From NCBI RefSeq assembly GCF_030499515.1, contig NZ_JASTWJ010000001.1, positions 4,196,001 to 4,260,000 of the forward strand: DNA of 64,000 nucleotides, read 5' to 3'. This document shows positions 29,018 through 38,168 of the stretch, one piece after another (position 1 is the first letter of the stretch; every line of letters begins with the position of its first letter). Under the pieces are notes generated by a model, which saw only the letters and a list, made by a program, of their open reading frames with translations, was not told the DNA's origin and ran no database searches. Both the position numbers and the translations under genes were made by a program. Origin of the DNA: Streptomyces sp. DT2A-34. Lineage in GTDB: Bacteria > Actinomycetota > Actinomycetes > Streptomycetales > Streptomycetaceae.

Positions 29018-29944
29018 ATGAGCAAGCAGAGCGGACGCGGGCGCGTCACGGGCCTTCCGCAGTGGGACCGGTGCGCGGTCATGGGAGTCGTCAACGTGAC
29101 CCCCGACTCCTTCTCCGACGGCGGCCGCTGGTTCGACACCACGTCCGCCGTCAAGCACGGCCTGGCCCTGGTCGAGGAGGGCGCCGACCTGGTCGACGTC
29201 GGCGGCGAGTCCACCCGCCCCGGCGCCACCCGGGTGGACGAGGCCGAGGAACTGCGCCGCGTCGTCCCCGTGGTCCGCGACCTCGCCTCCGAGGGCGTCA
29301 CGATCTCCGTCGACACCATGCGCGCCTCGGTCGCCGAACAGGCCCTCGCCGCCGGCGCCGCCCTCGTCAACGACGTCAGCGGCGGCCTCGCGGACCCCGC
29401 GATGATCCCGGTGGTGGCGGACGCGGGCGCCCCCTTCGTCGTCATGCACTGGCGCGGCTTCCTGCAGGGCGGGAACGTCAAGGGCGTGTACGACGACGTC
29501 GTCGCCGAGGTCGTCGACGAGCTCCACGCGCGCGTGGAGGCCGTCCGGGCCGGCGGCATCGCCCCCGACCGCATAGTCGTCGACCCCGGTCTCGGCTTCT
29601 CCAAGGACGCCGAGCACGACCTCGTCCTCCTCGCCCACCTCGACCGCCTCCTCGCCCTCGGCCACCCCCTCCTCGTCGCCGCCTCCCGCAAGCGGTTCCT
29701 CGGCCGCGTCCTGGCCGGACCGCAGGGCGCGCCGCCGCCCGCCCGGGAGCGCGACGCCGCCACGGCCGCCGTCTCGGCGCTCGCGGCGCAGGCCGGCGCG
29801 TGGGCGGTACGCGTGCACGAGGTGCGCGCCACGGCGGACGCGGTGCGCGTCGCGCGCGCGATCGAAGAGGCGCGCGACGCCCAGAACGCGCCCGGCGCGA
29901 ACACCGAGCACAGCGGCACACACAGCTCTGAAGGAGCCCGGTGA
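29018..29944 (+). CDS. folP: Dihydropteroate synthase
   Basis: The 308-residue enzyme condenses the pterin pyrophosphate with p-aminobenzoate and is the sulfonamide target. The motifs NVTPDSFSDGG (about 27-37), DVGGESTRPGA (62-72), VNDVSGG and ASRKRFLG are intact. A Glu/Ala-rich 40-residue tail follows the barrel. A TACGCT -10 element (29006-29011) ends 6 nt before ATG 29018, suggesting a leaderless mRNA. The stop overlaps the GTG of an NTF2-like gene, and folB and folK follow, so this is the head of a folate operon. Confidence 0.96.
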   Translation: MSKQSGRGRVTGLPQWDRCAVMGVVNVTPDSFSDGGRWFDTTSAVKHGLALVEEGADLVDVGGESTRPGATRVDEAEELRRVVPVVRDLASEGVTISVDTMRASVAEQALAAGAALVNDVSGGLADPAMIPVVADAGAPFVVMHWRGFLQGGNVKGVYDDVVAEVVDELHARVEAVRAGGIAPDRIVVDPGLGFSKDAEHDLVLLAHLDRLLALGHPLLVAASRKRFLGRVLAGPQGAPPPARERDAATAAVSALAAQAGAWAVRVHEVRATADAVRVARAIEEARDAQNAPGANTEHSGTHSSEGAR

Positions 29945-30444
29945 GCGCCCCCCACACCGATGTCGAGCAGGTGGAGGCCACCAACACCGCCTTCTACGAG
30001 GCGTTGGAGAGCGGCGACTTCGAAAAGCTGTCCTCGCTCTGGCTCACCCCGTCCGACCTGGGAGTCGACGAGACGTACCACGACCCGGCCGACGCCGGCG
30101 TGGTCTCCTGCGTGCACCCCGGCTGGCCGGTGCTCACCGGACGCGGCGAGGTCCTCAGGTCGTACGCGCTGATCATGGCGAACACCGACTACATCCAGTT
30201 CTTCCTCACCGACGTGCACATCTCCGTCACCGGCGACACCGCCCTGGTGACCTGCACCGAGAACATCCTCAGCGGCGGCCCCGCCCCCGAGGGCGGGGAG
30301 GAGCTCGGCCCGCTCGTGGGCCAGCTGGTGGTCGCCACCAACGTGTTCCGCCGCACACCCGACGGCTGGAAGATCTGGTCGCACCACGCGTCGCCCGTTC
30401 TGGCCGAAAACGACGAGGAAGACAGCGACGAGACCCCCGCCTGA
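29941..30444 (+). CDS. NTF2/SnoaL-like small-fold protein in the folate operon
   Basis: The 167-residue protein has a cone-shaped NTF2-like pattern: an N-terminal helix EATNTAFYEALESGDFEKL, the segment LWLTPSDLGVDETYHDPADA, and alternating strands ending TNVFRRTPDGWKIWSHHAS. The C-terminal 15 residues are acidic. The family includes ketosteroid isomerases, SnoaL cyclases and many proteins of unknown role. Its GTG overlaps the folP stop (GTGA), so production is tied to FolP. A conserved place in the folate operon would suggest a cofactor or pterin-linked role, but no catalytic residues identify one. Confidence 0.8.
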   Translation: MSAPHTDVEQVEATNTAFYEALESGDFEKLSSLWLTPSDLGVDETYHDPADAGVVSCVHPGWPVLTGRGEVLRSYALIMANTDYIQFFLTDVHISVTGDTALVTCTENILSGGPAPEGGEELGPLVGQLVVATNVFRRTPDGWKIWSHHASPVLAENDEEDSDETPA

Positions 30445-30761
30445 GTGGGTAGGCGCCCCCAGGGGCCGCTACCGGGACACCCCAGGGCCGACGCGCGGGA
30501 GCCACCCGCGAGGGGGCCTGCCTAGCCCGCCGGGACCAAGAAGTGGTTGGAATCACGCACCTGCGGGTAGGCGCGGCTACCAAGCCATGAGCCGCCGGGT
30601 TCCCCGGGGGAAACACTCGATGAATCCTCCTGGCCCCGGACCGGGCCCACGCCCCCGTGGCCCGGCCCTGTCAGTGCCCGCAGGTAGATTCGTTCGAGGC
30701 CGGTGTGGAGCCCGCACGCGACACGGACCGGCCGTCACCGACGATTGCAGGAGTGATTCGC
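30445..30761 (+). other. 317-bp GC-rich leader region before folB
   Basis: No gene is supported; in-frame upstream extensions of folB lack conservation-like features. The region is rich in possible stems. A 10-nt motif GGGTAGGCGC occurs at 30447-30456 and 30565-30574, each followed by a pairing CTACC, giving two related hairpins. CGCGGG-AGCCA-CCCGCG forms a third. The length and paired structure would suit a regulatory leader for folB-folK, but I recognise no named riboswitch. Confidence 0.4.
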
Positions 30762-31121
30762 GTGGATCGTGTCGCGCTGCGCGGCCTCAAGGCCCGCGGG
30801 TACCACGGTGTGTTCCCCGAGGAGCGCAGGGAGGGCCAGACCTTCGTCGTGGACCTCGTGCTGGGCCTGGACACCCGGCCGGCCGCCGCCGACGACGACC
30901 TGGCGAAGACCGTGCACTACGGCATCGTGGCGGAGGAGGTCGTGGCCGTCGTCGAGGGCGAGCCGGTCAACCTCATCGAGACGCTCGCCGCACGCATCGC
31001 CCAGGCCTGCCTGAAGCACGAAGGGGTCCAGGAGGTCGAGGTCACCGTCCACAAACCGGACGCGCCGATCACGGTCCCCTTCGACGACGTGACCGTCACC
31101 ATCACCCGGAGCCGAGTATGA
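30762..31121 (+). CDS. folB: Dihydroneopterin aldolase
   Basis: The 119-residue protein has the FolB fold and motifs: VALRGLKARGYHGVFPEERR at the start, TVHYGIVAEEVVAVVEGEPV in the middle, and the C-terminal VTVHKPDAPI with the strand VTVTITRS. It converts dihydroneopterin to 6-hydroxymethyl-dihydropterin and glycolaldehyde. GTG 30762 is preferred because AGGAG lies 8 nt upstream; GTG 30753 would overlap that site. It is followed by folK with an ATGA overlap, so successive pathway steps are coupled. Confidence 0.95.
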   Translation: MDRVALRGLKARGYHGVFPEERREGQTFVVDLVLGLDTRPAAADDDLAKTVHYGIVAEEVVAVVEGEPVNLIETLAARIAQACLKHEGVQEVEVTVHKPDAPITVPFDDVTVTITRSRV

Positions 31122-31729
31122 CCGCGTTCTTCACCGAGGGGCACAGCGACCCGACCGTACAGCCGGTACCCGCCTCCGTCGTCGAGAAGGTCGACGCCGC
31201 CGACACCACCCTCCACAACCCGAAACGGGCCGTGATCTCCCTCGGCTCCAACCTCGGCAACCGCCTGGAGACCCTCCAGGGCGCCATCGACGCGCTGGAG
31301 GACACCCCCGGCGTCCGCATCAAGGCGGTCTCCCCGGTGTACGAGACGGAGCCGTGGGGCGTGGAGCCGGGAAGCCAGCCCTCCTACTTCAACGCGGTCG
31401 TGGTCCTCAAGACCACGCTCCCCCCGTCCTCCCTCCTGGAGCGCGCCCACGCGGTCGAGGAGGCCTTCCACCGGGTACGGGACGAACGCTGGGGCGCACG
31501 CACCCTCGACGTCGACATCGTCGCGTACGCCGACGTCGTCTCCGACGACCCGACCCTCACCCTCCCCCATCCGCGCGCCCACGAACGCGCCTTCGTCCTC
31601 GCCCCCTGGCACGACGTTGAGCCGCAGGCACAGCTGCCGGGCCGCGGCCCGGTGGCCGACCTGCTGGCCGGCATCACGCGCCACGGCGTCGAACCGCGCA
31701 GAGACCTGGAACTCCAGCTGCCCGAGTAG
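31118..31729 (+). CDS. folK: 6-hydroxymethyl-dihydropterin pyrophosphokinase
   Basis: The 203-residue protein shows ISLGSNLGNRLETLQGAIDA (about 42-61), the pterin loop VYETEPWGVEPGSQPSYFNA, and the catalytic segment RDERWGARTLDVDIVAYAD with the Mg-binding Asp pair. HPRAHERAFVLAPW follows. It transfers pyrophosphate from ATP to hydroxymethyl-dihydropterin, the substrate of FolP. The first 35 residues form an extension not needed for the fold. ATG 31118 overlaps the folB stop. Confidence 0.96.
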   Translation: MTAFFTEGHSDPTVQPVPASVVEKVDAADTTLHNPKRAVISLGSNLGNRLETLQGAIDALEDTPGVRIKAVSPVYETEPWGVEPGSQPSYFNAVVVLKTTLPPSSLLERAHAVEEAFHRVRDERWGARTLDVDIVAYADVVSDDPTLTLPHPRAHERAFVLAPWHDVEPQAQLPGRGPVADLLAGITRHGVEPRRDLELQLPE

Positions 31730-31790
31730 TCGTTAAGGTCAAGACGATCGACCACAGTCCGTGGGGATCCGGGGGAGCTGAAGGGACACC

Positions 31791-32279
31791 GTGAGAGAGC
31801 TGCGCATCAGGATGCTGGCCGGCATCTTCCTCGTCGCCGGAATCCTGTCCTGGGCGGGCGCCCGCCTCTGGAACTCGATCGGGACCCTGCCGAGCGTCCC
31901 CCTGGCCGCCCCCATCGTCCTCGCCGTGATCGCCGTGGTCCTGCTCGCCACGGCGCTCTCGATCCGCGCCCGCCTGAAGGCCCAGCGCGAACGCGACCCC
32001 GAGGCCAAGGGCGTCGACCCCCTGATGGCCGCCCGCGCGGTCGTCTTCGGCCAGGCCAGCGCCCTGGTGGCCGCCCTCGTCGCCGGCATGTACGGCGGCA
32101 CGGGCGCCTTCCTCCTGGAACTCCTCGACATCCCCGCCCGCCGCGACCAGGCCGTCTACGCCGGCTTCTCGTTGGTGGCGGGCGTCGGCGTCATAGCGGC
32201 AGCCATCTTCCTGGAACGCGTGTGCAAGCTCCCGGAGGACGACGAGCACAACGGGGCAGGCGCGGCGCCGACGGTGTGA
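31791..32279 (+). CDS. DUF3180 membrane protein
   Basis: The 162-residue protein has four transmembrane helices (about 8-25, 40-57, 85-105 and 122-140) with a charged cytoplasmic loop (RARLKAQRERDPEAKGVDP) and an acidic tail. DUF3180 proteins are regularly found next to folK in actinobacteria; their role is unknown. GTG 31791 follows AAGGGA. It is the last gene of the folP-folK run. Its 3' end lies against the intein-like remnant, whose open frame reads antisense into its last 90 bases. Confidence 0.88.
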   Translation: MRELRIRMLAGIFLVAGILSWAGARLWNSIGTLPSVPLAAPIVLAVIAVVLLATALSIRARLKAQRERDPEAKGVDPLMAARAVVFGQASALVAALVAGMYGGTGAFLLELLDIPARRDQAVYAGFSLVAGVGVIAAAIFLERVCKLPEDDEHNGAGAAPTV

Positions 32280-32984
32280 CGCTGCTGGGTTTACCAGGCT
32301 GGCGTGCTAGGTGGCCATTGACCAGGAAACCCGGGTAGGGATCCAGACGGTAGCTGTAGAGGGTGAACGGTTTCGGGCTTTCGGCCCTGCGTAGCCGTAC
32401 ATCCCGCACCTCGACCCACGTCGACTCGGCGAGTCCCAGCGGATGCTGCTCGGGTTTGAACGTTCCTCGTGACGGCCAACTGTCGGCTACGACCAGGTGC
32501 GAGGCCGGCCCGTTGCCCCGGGGCGTGAACTTTGCGCCAACCACCTGTGCCAACTCGGACAGAAACGCTGCATTGGAGCTGACGAGCAAGCGAGCGGCCC
32601 AGGTCTTCGGACGGAATTCGTCCCCGTCCGTGTAGCCGTCGAGAAAGCCTTCGAACGTCTCGCTGTCCCGGAGAACAACGCGAGGAAACCGTTGCCGCAC
32701 ATGATGCGCGTCCCCACCCACGTACTGCCTCATCAGGTCAGCCAAGTACGACGAGACGACACGCACGCGGAAGCCAGGCGCGTCCCGCTGAAGGTAGCCG
32801 GAGGGACGCGTGACTGCTTCCAGGCGAGCGGGCAACCCGGTTGCTGCGGTTAGGCACGCCGCTAAGCGTGAGGCGAAACCCTCGTAGCCCGGTTTGATGG
32901 TCAACCGCTCGCGACACAACTTCCGCGCGTACGTCCAGGCGAGAACGGTTCCTTCCGTGTCTCTCGCGTGGACCCACCATCAGG
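32280..32984 (-). pseudogene. Intein-like/LAGLIDADG homing-endonuclease remnant
   Basis: The open frame runs leftward from about 32984 with no ATG or GTG start before a TTG at 32919. It contains YARKLCRERLTIKPG (like intein block B), a LAGLIDADG-type helix FEGFLDGYTDGDEF, the endonuclease-like stretch LLVSSNAAFLSELAQVVG, and YPGFLVNGHLA, which resembles the intein C-terminal block before the missing His-Asn pair. Splicing block A is absent upstream, and the frame continues past the C-terminal block into DUF3180 without a natural end. It therefore looks truncated at both ends and no longer able to splice. Base composition is lower in GC than its neighbours, pointing to transfer. Family assignment is by eye. 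Confidence 0.62.
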
Positions 32985-33074
32985 CGTTCCCAGCATCTGA
33001 TCCGCGCCTGCAAGCGCCCGCCCAACCCCATTCACTGTCTGCTTGCTGGGCAGCCCATACCCCACCGCAACCCC

Positions 33075-33102
33075 CCTTGATCAGCGACTCCACTGATCAA
33101 GG
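33075..33102 (-). terminator. Hairpin after folE
   Basis: CCTTGATCAG and CTGATCAAGG form a perfect 10-bp stem with an 8-nt loop, 28 nt beyond the folE stop on the minus strand. There is no U-tract, as is common for Streptomyces terminators. Confidence 0.7.
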
Positions 33103-33130
33103 ACGATATCGGGCGCCACTGACAATCAGG

Positions 33131-33736
33131 TCAGCGCGCCAGTATCAGGCTCATTGCCTCGGCGCGGGTCGTAGCGTCCCGAAGCTGCCCACGCACCGCC
33201 GACGTCGTGGTCTTGGCGCCGGGCTTGCGGATGCCGCGCATCGACATGCACATGTGTTCAGCCTCAATGACGACGATCACCCCCCGGGCCTCAAGGATCT
33301 TCATGAGGGAGTCGGCGATCTGGGTGGTGAGCCGTTCCTGCACCTGCAGACGACGGGCAAACACGTCAACCAGCCGTGCAAGCTTCGAGAGGCCGGTGAT
33401 CTTGCCGCTTTCAGCAGGAATGTACCCAATGTGGGCTACGCCATGGAATGGGAGGAGATGATGTTCACAGTTTGAAACGATTTCTATATCTTTGACCAAG
33501 ACCATCTCGTCATGTCCGATATCGAAAGTCGTCGTCAGAACTTCCTCAGGCTCCTGCCACAGCCCCGCCAAAAGCTCCCGATAAGCCCGCGCCACCCGCG
33601 CCGGCGTCTCCTTCAGCCCTTCACGGTCCGGATCCTCGCCGACCGCGATCAGCAGCTCACGCACGGCGTTCTCGGCGCGCTTCTCGTCGAACTCGCCGAT
33701 GAAGCCCTCGCCATCCAGCGTCACGGGGTCGGTCAT
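33131..33736 (-). CDS. folE: GTP cyclohydrolase I (FolE type)
   Basis: The 201-residue enzyme opens GTP to make dihydroneopterin triphosphate, the first folate step. The zinc and catalytic motifs are intact: [20 protein letters not shown] (about 90-109) and [19 protein letters not shown] near 165. ATG 33736 has GAGG upstream. The stretch coding for the catalytic Cys-Glu-His-His segment (about 33400-33530) uses AT-ending codons unlike the rest of the window, for example ATA GAA ATC GTT TCA AAC TGT GAA. It is separated from upstream ftsH by a strong terminator, so it needs its own promoter in 33737-33803. Confidence 0.96.
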   Translation of the reverse strand: MTDPVTLDGEGFIGEFDEKRAENAVRELLIAVGEDPDREGLKETPARVARAYRELLAGLWQEPEEVLTTTFDIGHDEMVLVKDIEIVSNCEHHLLPFHGVAHIGYIPAESGKITGLSKLARLVDVFARRLQVQERLTTQIADSLMKILEARGVIVVIEAEHMCMSMRGIRKPGAKTTTSAVRGQLRDATTRAEAMSLILAR

Positions 33737-33803
33737 GTGGTGCCTCGTTCCTCTGCGGGTCGCGCGCGTGTGGGCCACGTGCGCGTCTGAACTGCGTGCA
33801 TAC

Positions 33804-33847
33804 AAAAATGCCGCGCCCCCCAGGCTAGAACCAGGGGGGCGCGGCAT
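33804..33847 (-). terminator. Intrinsic terminator after ftsH
   Basis: A perfect 14-bp stem (33808-33821 with 33834-33847, GC-rich) has a 12-nt loop. It is followed on the minus strand by five T residues, a classical factor-independent terminator. It ends ftsH transcription before folE. Confidence 0.93.
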
Positions 33848-33883
33848 CCATTCCGGACCGGTGGGGTCACCGGAGCCGGGGCG

Positions 33884-35923
33884 TCAGCTCTCGGGACGAT
33901 CCTCCGGAGCCGGCTCGGCCGCCGGGGCGGGCTCCGTCACCGTCGACTTGGCGGTGCTGATCGCCGGAGTCGCGCCGTTGGCGCCGTTCGTCAGTGCGAG
34001 CTCCTTCGGGGAGAGCACCGGCGGACGGGTGGACGGCGTACGCCGCGAGGAGCCGGTCCAGGCGGGCCGGGGCGGACGCTTGACGATGGGGGCGAAGATC
34101 TCGGCGATCTCCTCCTTGCCCAGCGTCTCCTTCTCCAGCAGCTGCAGGACGAGGTTGTCGAGGACGTCGCGGTTCTCGACCAGGATCTCCCAGGCCTCGT
34201 TGTGCGCGTTCTCGATGAGCTTCTTGACTTCCTCGTCCACCAGCGCGGCGACCTCTTCCGAGTAGTCGCGCTGGTGAGCCATCTCACGTCCGAGGAACGG
34301 CTCGGTGTTGTCGCCGCCGAACTTGATCGCGCCGAGACGCTCGGTCATGCCGTACTGCGTGACCATCGCGCGGGCGGTGGCCGTGGCCTTCTCGATGTCG
34401 TTCGCGGCACCCGTCGTCGGGTCGTGGAAGACCAGTTCCTCGGCCGCGCGGCCGCCCAGCATGTAGGCCAGCTGGTCCAGCATTTCGTTGCGCGTGGTCG
34501 AGTACTTGTCCTCGTCCGGGAGCACCATCGTGTAGCCCAGCGCACGGCCTCGCGACAGGATCGTGATCTTGTGGACCGGGTCGGAGTTGGGGGAAGCCGC
34601 CGCGACCAGGGCGTGGCCGCCCTCGTGGTACGCGGTGATCTTCTTTTCCTTGTCCGACATGATCCGGGTCCGCTTCTGCGGGCCCGCCACAACGCGGTCG
34701 ATGGCCTCGTCCAGCATGTGGTTGTCGATCAGCTTCTTGTCGCTGCGGGCCGTGAGCAGCGCTGCCTCGTTGAGGACGTTGCTCAGGTCCGCGCCCGTGA
34801 AGCCGGGCGTGCGGCGGGCGACCGCCGACAGGTCGACGTCCGGGGCGACCGGCTTGCCCTTCTGGTGAACCTTGAGGATCTCCAGACGGCCCTGCATGTC
34901 CGGGCGGTCGACCGCGATCTGGCGGTCGAAGCGGCCGGGGCGCAGAAGGGCCGGGTCGAGGATGTCGGGCCGGTTCGTCGCGGCGATGAGGATCACGCCG
35001 CCCTTGACGTCGAAGCCGTCCATCTCGACGAGCAGCTGGTTCAGGGTCTGCTCGCGCTCGTCGTGACCGCCGCCGAGGCCGGCGCCGCGGTGACGGCCGA
35101 CCGCGTCGATCTCGTCGACGAAGACGATCGCCGGGGCGTTCGCCTTGGCCTGCTCGAACAGGTCACGGACTCGGGAGGCACCGACACCGACGAACATCTC
35201 GACGAAGTCGGAACCGGAGATCGAGTAGAAGGGGACGCCCGCCTCGCCGGCGACGGCGCGCGCGAGGAGCGTCTTACCGGTACCGGGAGGCCCGTAGAGC
35301 AGCACGCCCTTGGGGATCTTGGCGCCCACGGCCTGGAACTTCGCCGGTTCCTGGAGGAACTCCTTGATCTCCTGGAGCTCCTCGACGGCCTCGTCCGAGC
35401 CGGCGACGTCCGAGAACGTCGTCTTCGGGGTGTCCTTGGTGATGAGCTTCGCCTTGGACTTGCCGAAGTTCATGACCCGGGAGCCGCCGCCCTGCATCTG
35501 ATTCATCAGGAACAGGAAGACGACCACGATGAGGACGAAGGGAAGCAGGGAGAGCAGGATGCCGACGAACGGGTTCTGCTTGGACGGCGAAACCGTGTAG
35601 CCGTCCGGGATCTGCTTGTCCTGGTACTTGTTCTGCAGCGTGCTGGCGATGGTCACGCCCTGATCGCCGATGTAGCTCGCCTGGATCTTGGTGGCGCCCT
35701 CGACCTTTTCGCCGTCCTTGAGCTGGACCTTGATGATCTGCTCGTCGCCGGTGGTCAGTTTGGCCGACTCGACCTTGTTGTCATTGATCGCCTGGACGAC
35801 CTGGCCGGTGTCCACCGTCTTGTAGCCGCCGGACGAGCCGACGACCTGCATCAACACGACCACGGCAAGGACGGCCAGCACGATCCACATGACCGGCCCA
35901 CGGAAGTATCGCTTCACGTCCAT
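33884..35923 (-). CDS. ftsH: FtsH, membrane AAA+ zinc metalloprotease
   Basis: The 679-residue protein has an N-terminal transmembrane helix ([18 protein letters not shown], residues 11-28), a roughly 70-residue extracytoplasmic domain and a second helix ([20 protein letters not shown]). The AAA+ module has Walker A GPPGTGKT, Walker [12 protein letters not shown] and the arginine-finger region RPGRFDRQI. The protease domain has the zinc motif HEGGH near residue 421. It degrades misfolded membrane and some soluble proteins. ATG 35923 is used; ATG 35959 would add 12 residues, and neither has a clear ribosome site. A Pro/Ala/Glu-rich tail ends the protein. Confidence 0.97.
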   Translation of the reverse strand: MDVKRYFRGPVMWIVLAVLAVVVLMQVVGSSGGYKTVDTGQVVQAINDNKVESAKLTTGDEQIIKVQLKDGEKVEGATKIQASYIGDQGVTIASTLQNKYQDKQIPDGYTVSPSKQNPFVGILLSLLPFVLIVVVFLFLMNQMQGGGSRVMNFGKSKAKLITKDTPKTTFSDVAGSDEAVEELQEIKEFLQEPAKFQAVGAKIPKGVLLYGPPGTGKTLLARAVAGEAGVPFYSISGSDFVEMFVGVGASRVRDLFEQAKANAPAIVFVDEIDAVGRHRGAGLGGGHDEREQTLNQLLVEMDGFDVKGGVILIAATNRPDILDPALLRPGRFDRQIAVDRPDMQGRLEILKVHQKGKPVAPDVDLSAVARRTPGFTGADLSNVLNEAALLTARSDKKLIDNHMLDEAIDRVVAGPQKRTRIMSDKEKKITAYHEGGHALVAAASPNSDPVHKITILSRGRALGYTMVLPDEDKYSTTRNEMLDQLAYMLGGRAAEELVFHDPTTGAANDIEKATATARAMVTQYGMTERLGAIKFGGDNTEPFLGREMAHQRDYSEEVAALVDEEVKKLIENAHNEAWEILVENRDVLDNLVLQLLEKETLGKEEIAEIFAPIVKRPPRPAWTGSSRRTPSTRPPVLSPKELALTNGANGATPAISTAKSTVTEPAPAAEPAPEDRPES

Positions 35924-36130
35924 CCATACGGAGCGGTGCCGCCCCGTCCCTCCTGCCATAGTGAGTTTGATAAGACAGTTCTTCTGACGGTACCCCAGCT
36001 TTGACGACCGTAGCCGCACGGGACGGCTGGCAAGCCCGTCTGCATGCTCCAACGGCGCGAGGCCCGCCGGGGTTCCCGATCTTCGTACAGCGCTTGGGCC
36101 CTTCGGGTCCGGTACCCCGGACCGTCGGAC

Positions 36131-36691
36131 TCAGCCGCCGTAGACGTGGGGCGCGAGCGTACCGACGAACGGGAGGTTGCGGTACTTCTCGGCGTAGTCG
36201 AGGCCGTAGCCGACGACGAACTCGTTGGGGATGTCGAAGCCGACCCACTCCACGTCGATGGCGACCTTCGCGGCCTCGGGCTTGCGCAGCAGGGTGCACA
36301 CCTTGAGGGAGGCGGGCTCGCGCGAGCCGAGGTTGGAGATCAGCCAGGACAGGGTCAGGCCGGAGTCGATGATGTCCTCGACGATCAGGACGTGCTTGCC
36401 CTTGATGTCGGTGTCGAGGTCCTTGAGGATCCGCACGACACCGGAGGACTGGGTGCCGGCGCCGTACGACGACACGGCCATCCAGTCCATGGTGACGGGG
36501 GTGGACAGCGCCCGGGCGAGGTCGGCCATGACCATCACCGCGCCCTTGAGGACGCCGACGATGAGCAGGTCCTTGCCCGCGTACTCCGCGTCGATCTTCG
36601 CGGCCAGCTCGGCCAGCTTCGCGTCGATCTCTTCTTTGGTGATGAGCACCTGCTGGAGCTCGGCACCCATGTCTTTCGCGTCCACCCGCAT
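36131..36691 (-). CDS. hpt: Hypoxanthine-guanine phosphoribosyltransferase
   Basis: The 186-residue enzyme salvages hypoxanthine and guanine with PRPP. The PRPP loop [14 protein letters not shown] (about 98-111), the flexible-loop region [19 protein letters not shown] and the base-recognition segment [20 protein letters not shown] are all present. ATG 36691 is chosen by family length; GTG 36694 and ATG 36670 are close alternatives. It lies between tilS and ftsH, the common bacterial tilS-hpt-ftsH order. Confidence 0.96.
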   Translation of the reverse strand: MRVDAKDMGAELQQVLITKEEIDAKLAELAAKIDAEYAGKDLLIVGVLKGAVMVMADLARALSTPVTMDWMAVSSYGAGTQSSGVVRILKDLDTDIKGKHVLIVEDIIDSGLTLSWLISNLGSREPASLKVCTLLRKPEAAKVAIDVEWVGFDIPNEFVVGYGLDYAEKYRNLPFVGTLAPHVYGG

Positions 36692-36765
36692 CACTTTCGG
36701 TCGTCCCACCGGCTGGTCCCTGCCGCTCTCACGACCCGCTCGAGGGCCGGTGGGAGGGTCCGGTT

Positions 36766-37956
36766 TCAGCCTTGCCGAATCACCAGTCTGCCACCCTGGC
36801 GCTGCGCGACGACTTTGCCGGGGAGATTGATGGCTCCCTGACCGCGCCAGCCGGTGATCAGCCGGTCGACTTCCTCGATGTGGCGGGCGAACAGCGCACC
36901 GGCGGGCGCCCCGGCCTCGATGGCGGCGCGGCGCAGGATCCGACGGCGTACGGCGGGCGGCAGGGCGTACAGCTTGGCGCACTCCAGGAGGCCGGCCGAG
37001 TCGCGTACGGCGGCCTCGGCCTGGCCGGCCCAGGCGTCGAGGGCGTCGGCGTCGTCGCGGGAGAGCTGGGCGGTGCGGGCGAGGGCCTCCACGACGCCCT
37101 TGCCCAGCGCCTTCTCCAGGGCGGGCAGGCCTTCCTGGCGCAGCCGCGACCTGGTGTAGGCGGGATCGGAGTTGTGGGGGTCGTCCCAGACCGGGAGGGA
37201 CTGGACCATGCAGGCCTTGCGGGCGGTCTGCCGGTCGAGCTGGAGGAAGGGGCGCCGGTAACGGCCGCCGGCCCCCGAGACCGCGGCCATTCCGGACAGG
37301 GAGCGGATGCCGGAGCCGCGGGCGAGGCCGAGCAGGACGGTTTCGGCCTGGTCGTCGCGGGTGTGGCCGAGCAGGACGGCGACGGCGCCGTGGCGGACGG
37401 CCGCGGTGTCGAGGGCGGCGTAGCGGGCGTCACGGGCGGCGGCCTCGGGTCCGCCTTGGCGGCCGACGGTCACGGCGATGGACTCGACCGGGTCGAGGCC
37501 GAGTTCGCGCATGCGCAGGACGACTTCCTCGGCGCGCAGGTCGGAGCCGGGCTGCAGACCGTGGTCGACGGTGACGGCGCCGGCACGGATGCCGAGTTTG
37601 GGGGCTTCGAAGGCGAGCGCGGAGGCGAGGGCCATGGAGTCGGCGCCGCCGGAGCATGCCACGAGCACGAGCGGGGAGGGGGGTCGCTCGTGCGGGGCGG
37701 TGCTCGGGGGCTCCTGCGGGGCCTGGCCGGGGAGTTCGTACGACGGCTCGCGCGCCGTGTCGTACACGGCGGACATGACGCCGGTCGATGTCACGGACGG
37801 CGCCATGGGCAGCGCCATGTGCGGGATCTCGTACGAGGTCGCGCGCGCGGTGGCGGGCGCGGGGGCGTCGGTGGGGTGGCTGTGTTCGTTGAGGATGTCG
37901 TGGAGGACGCGGCGGACCGCCAGGCGTATCGCCGCGACCGCAGGATGGGGACCCAT
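36766..37956 (-). CDS. tilS: tRNA(Ile)-lysidine synthase
   Basis: The 396-residue enzyme puts lysine on C34 of the minor isoleucine tRNA so that it reads AUA. The PP-loop [13 protein letters not shown] lies near residue 103, followed by [20 protein letters not shown] and [22 protein letters not shown]-terminal region with IRQG closes the protein. Compared with the usual N-terminus there is a 60-residue low-complexity segment ([20 protein letters not shown] onward) between the first helix and the PP-loop. ATG 37956 is preceded by GAAGGGA. It is the first gene of the tilS-hpt-ftsH run. Confidence 0.94.
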   Translation of the reverse strand: MGPHPAVAAIRLAVRRVLHDILNEHSHPTDAPAPATARATSYEIPHMALPMAPSVTSTGVMSAVYDTAREPSYELPGQAPQEPPSTAPHERPPSPLVLVACSGGADSMALASALAFEAPKLGIRAGAVTVDHGLQPGSDLRAEEVVLRMRELGLDPVESIAVTVGRQGGPEAAARDARYAALDTAAVRHGAVAVLLGHTRDDQAETVLLGLARGSGIRSLSGMAAVSGAGGRYRRPFLQLDRQTARKACMVQSLPVWDDPHNSDPAYTRSRLRQEGLPALEKALGKGVVEALARTAQLSRDDADALDAWAGQAEAAVRDSAGLLECAKLYALPPAVRRRILRRAAIEAGAPAGALFARHIEEVDRLITGWRGQGAINLPGKVVAQRQGGRLVIRQG

Positions 37957-38168
37957 TGTCCGGTTCCCTTCATGAAATTGTCGGGGGGTGAGCCCGAGTT
38001 CGGTCACTCAGAGTGTGTAGATGGTGACAGAACCGGGCCGTTCCCCGAGCATTGCACGCCTACCCATCGCTCACGGTCCCTCGGACGGGTGATTGAAGGG
38101 GCGTTCGCCTGCCGTCGGCCGGATTCGGTTCACGACGTTCGTATGAGATGCACGACTCGGCGCGTGAT

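Noticed and set aside
30657..30753. Longer folB starts at 30657 or 30753
   Set aside because: AGGAG is best placed for GTG 30762, and the family normally begins at VDRVALRGLKARG.
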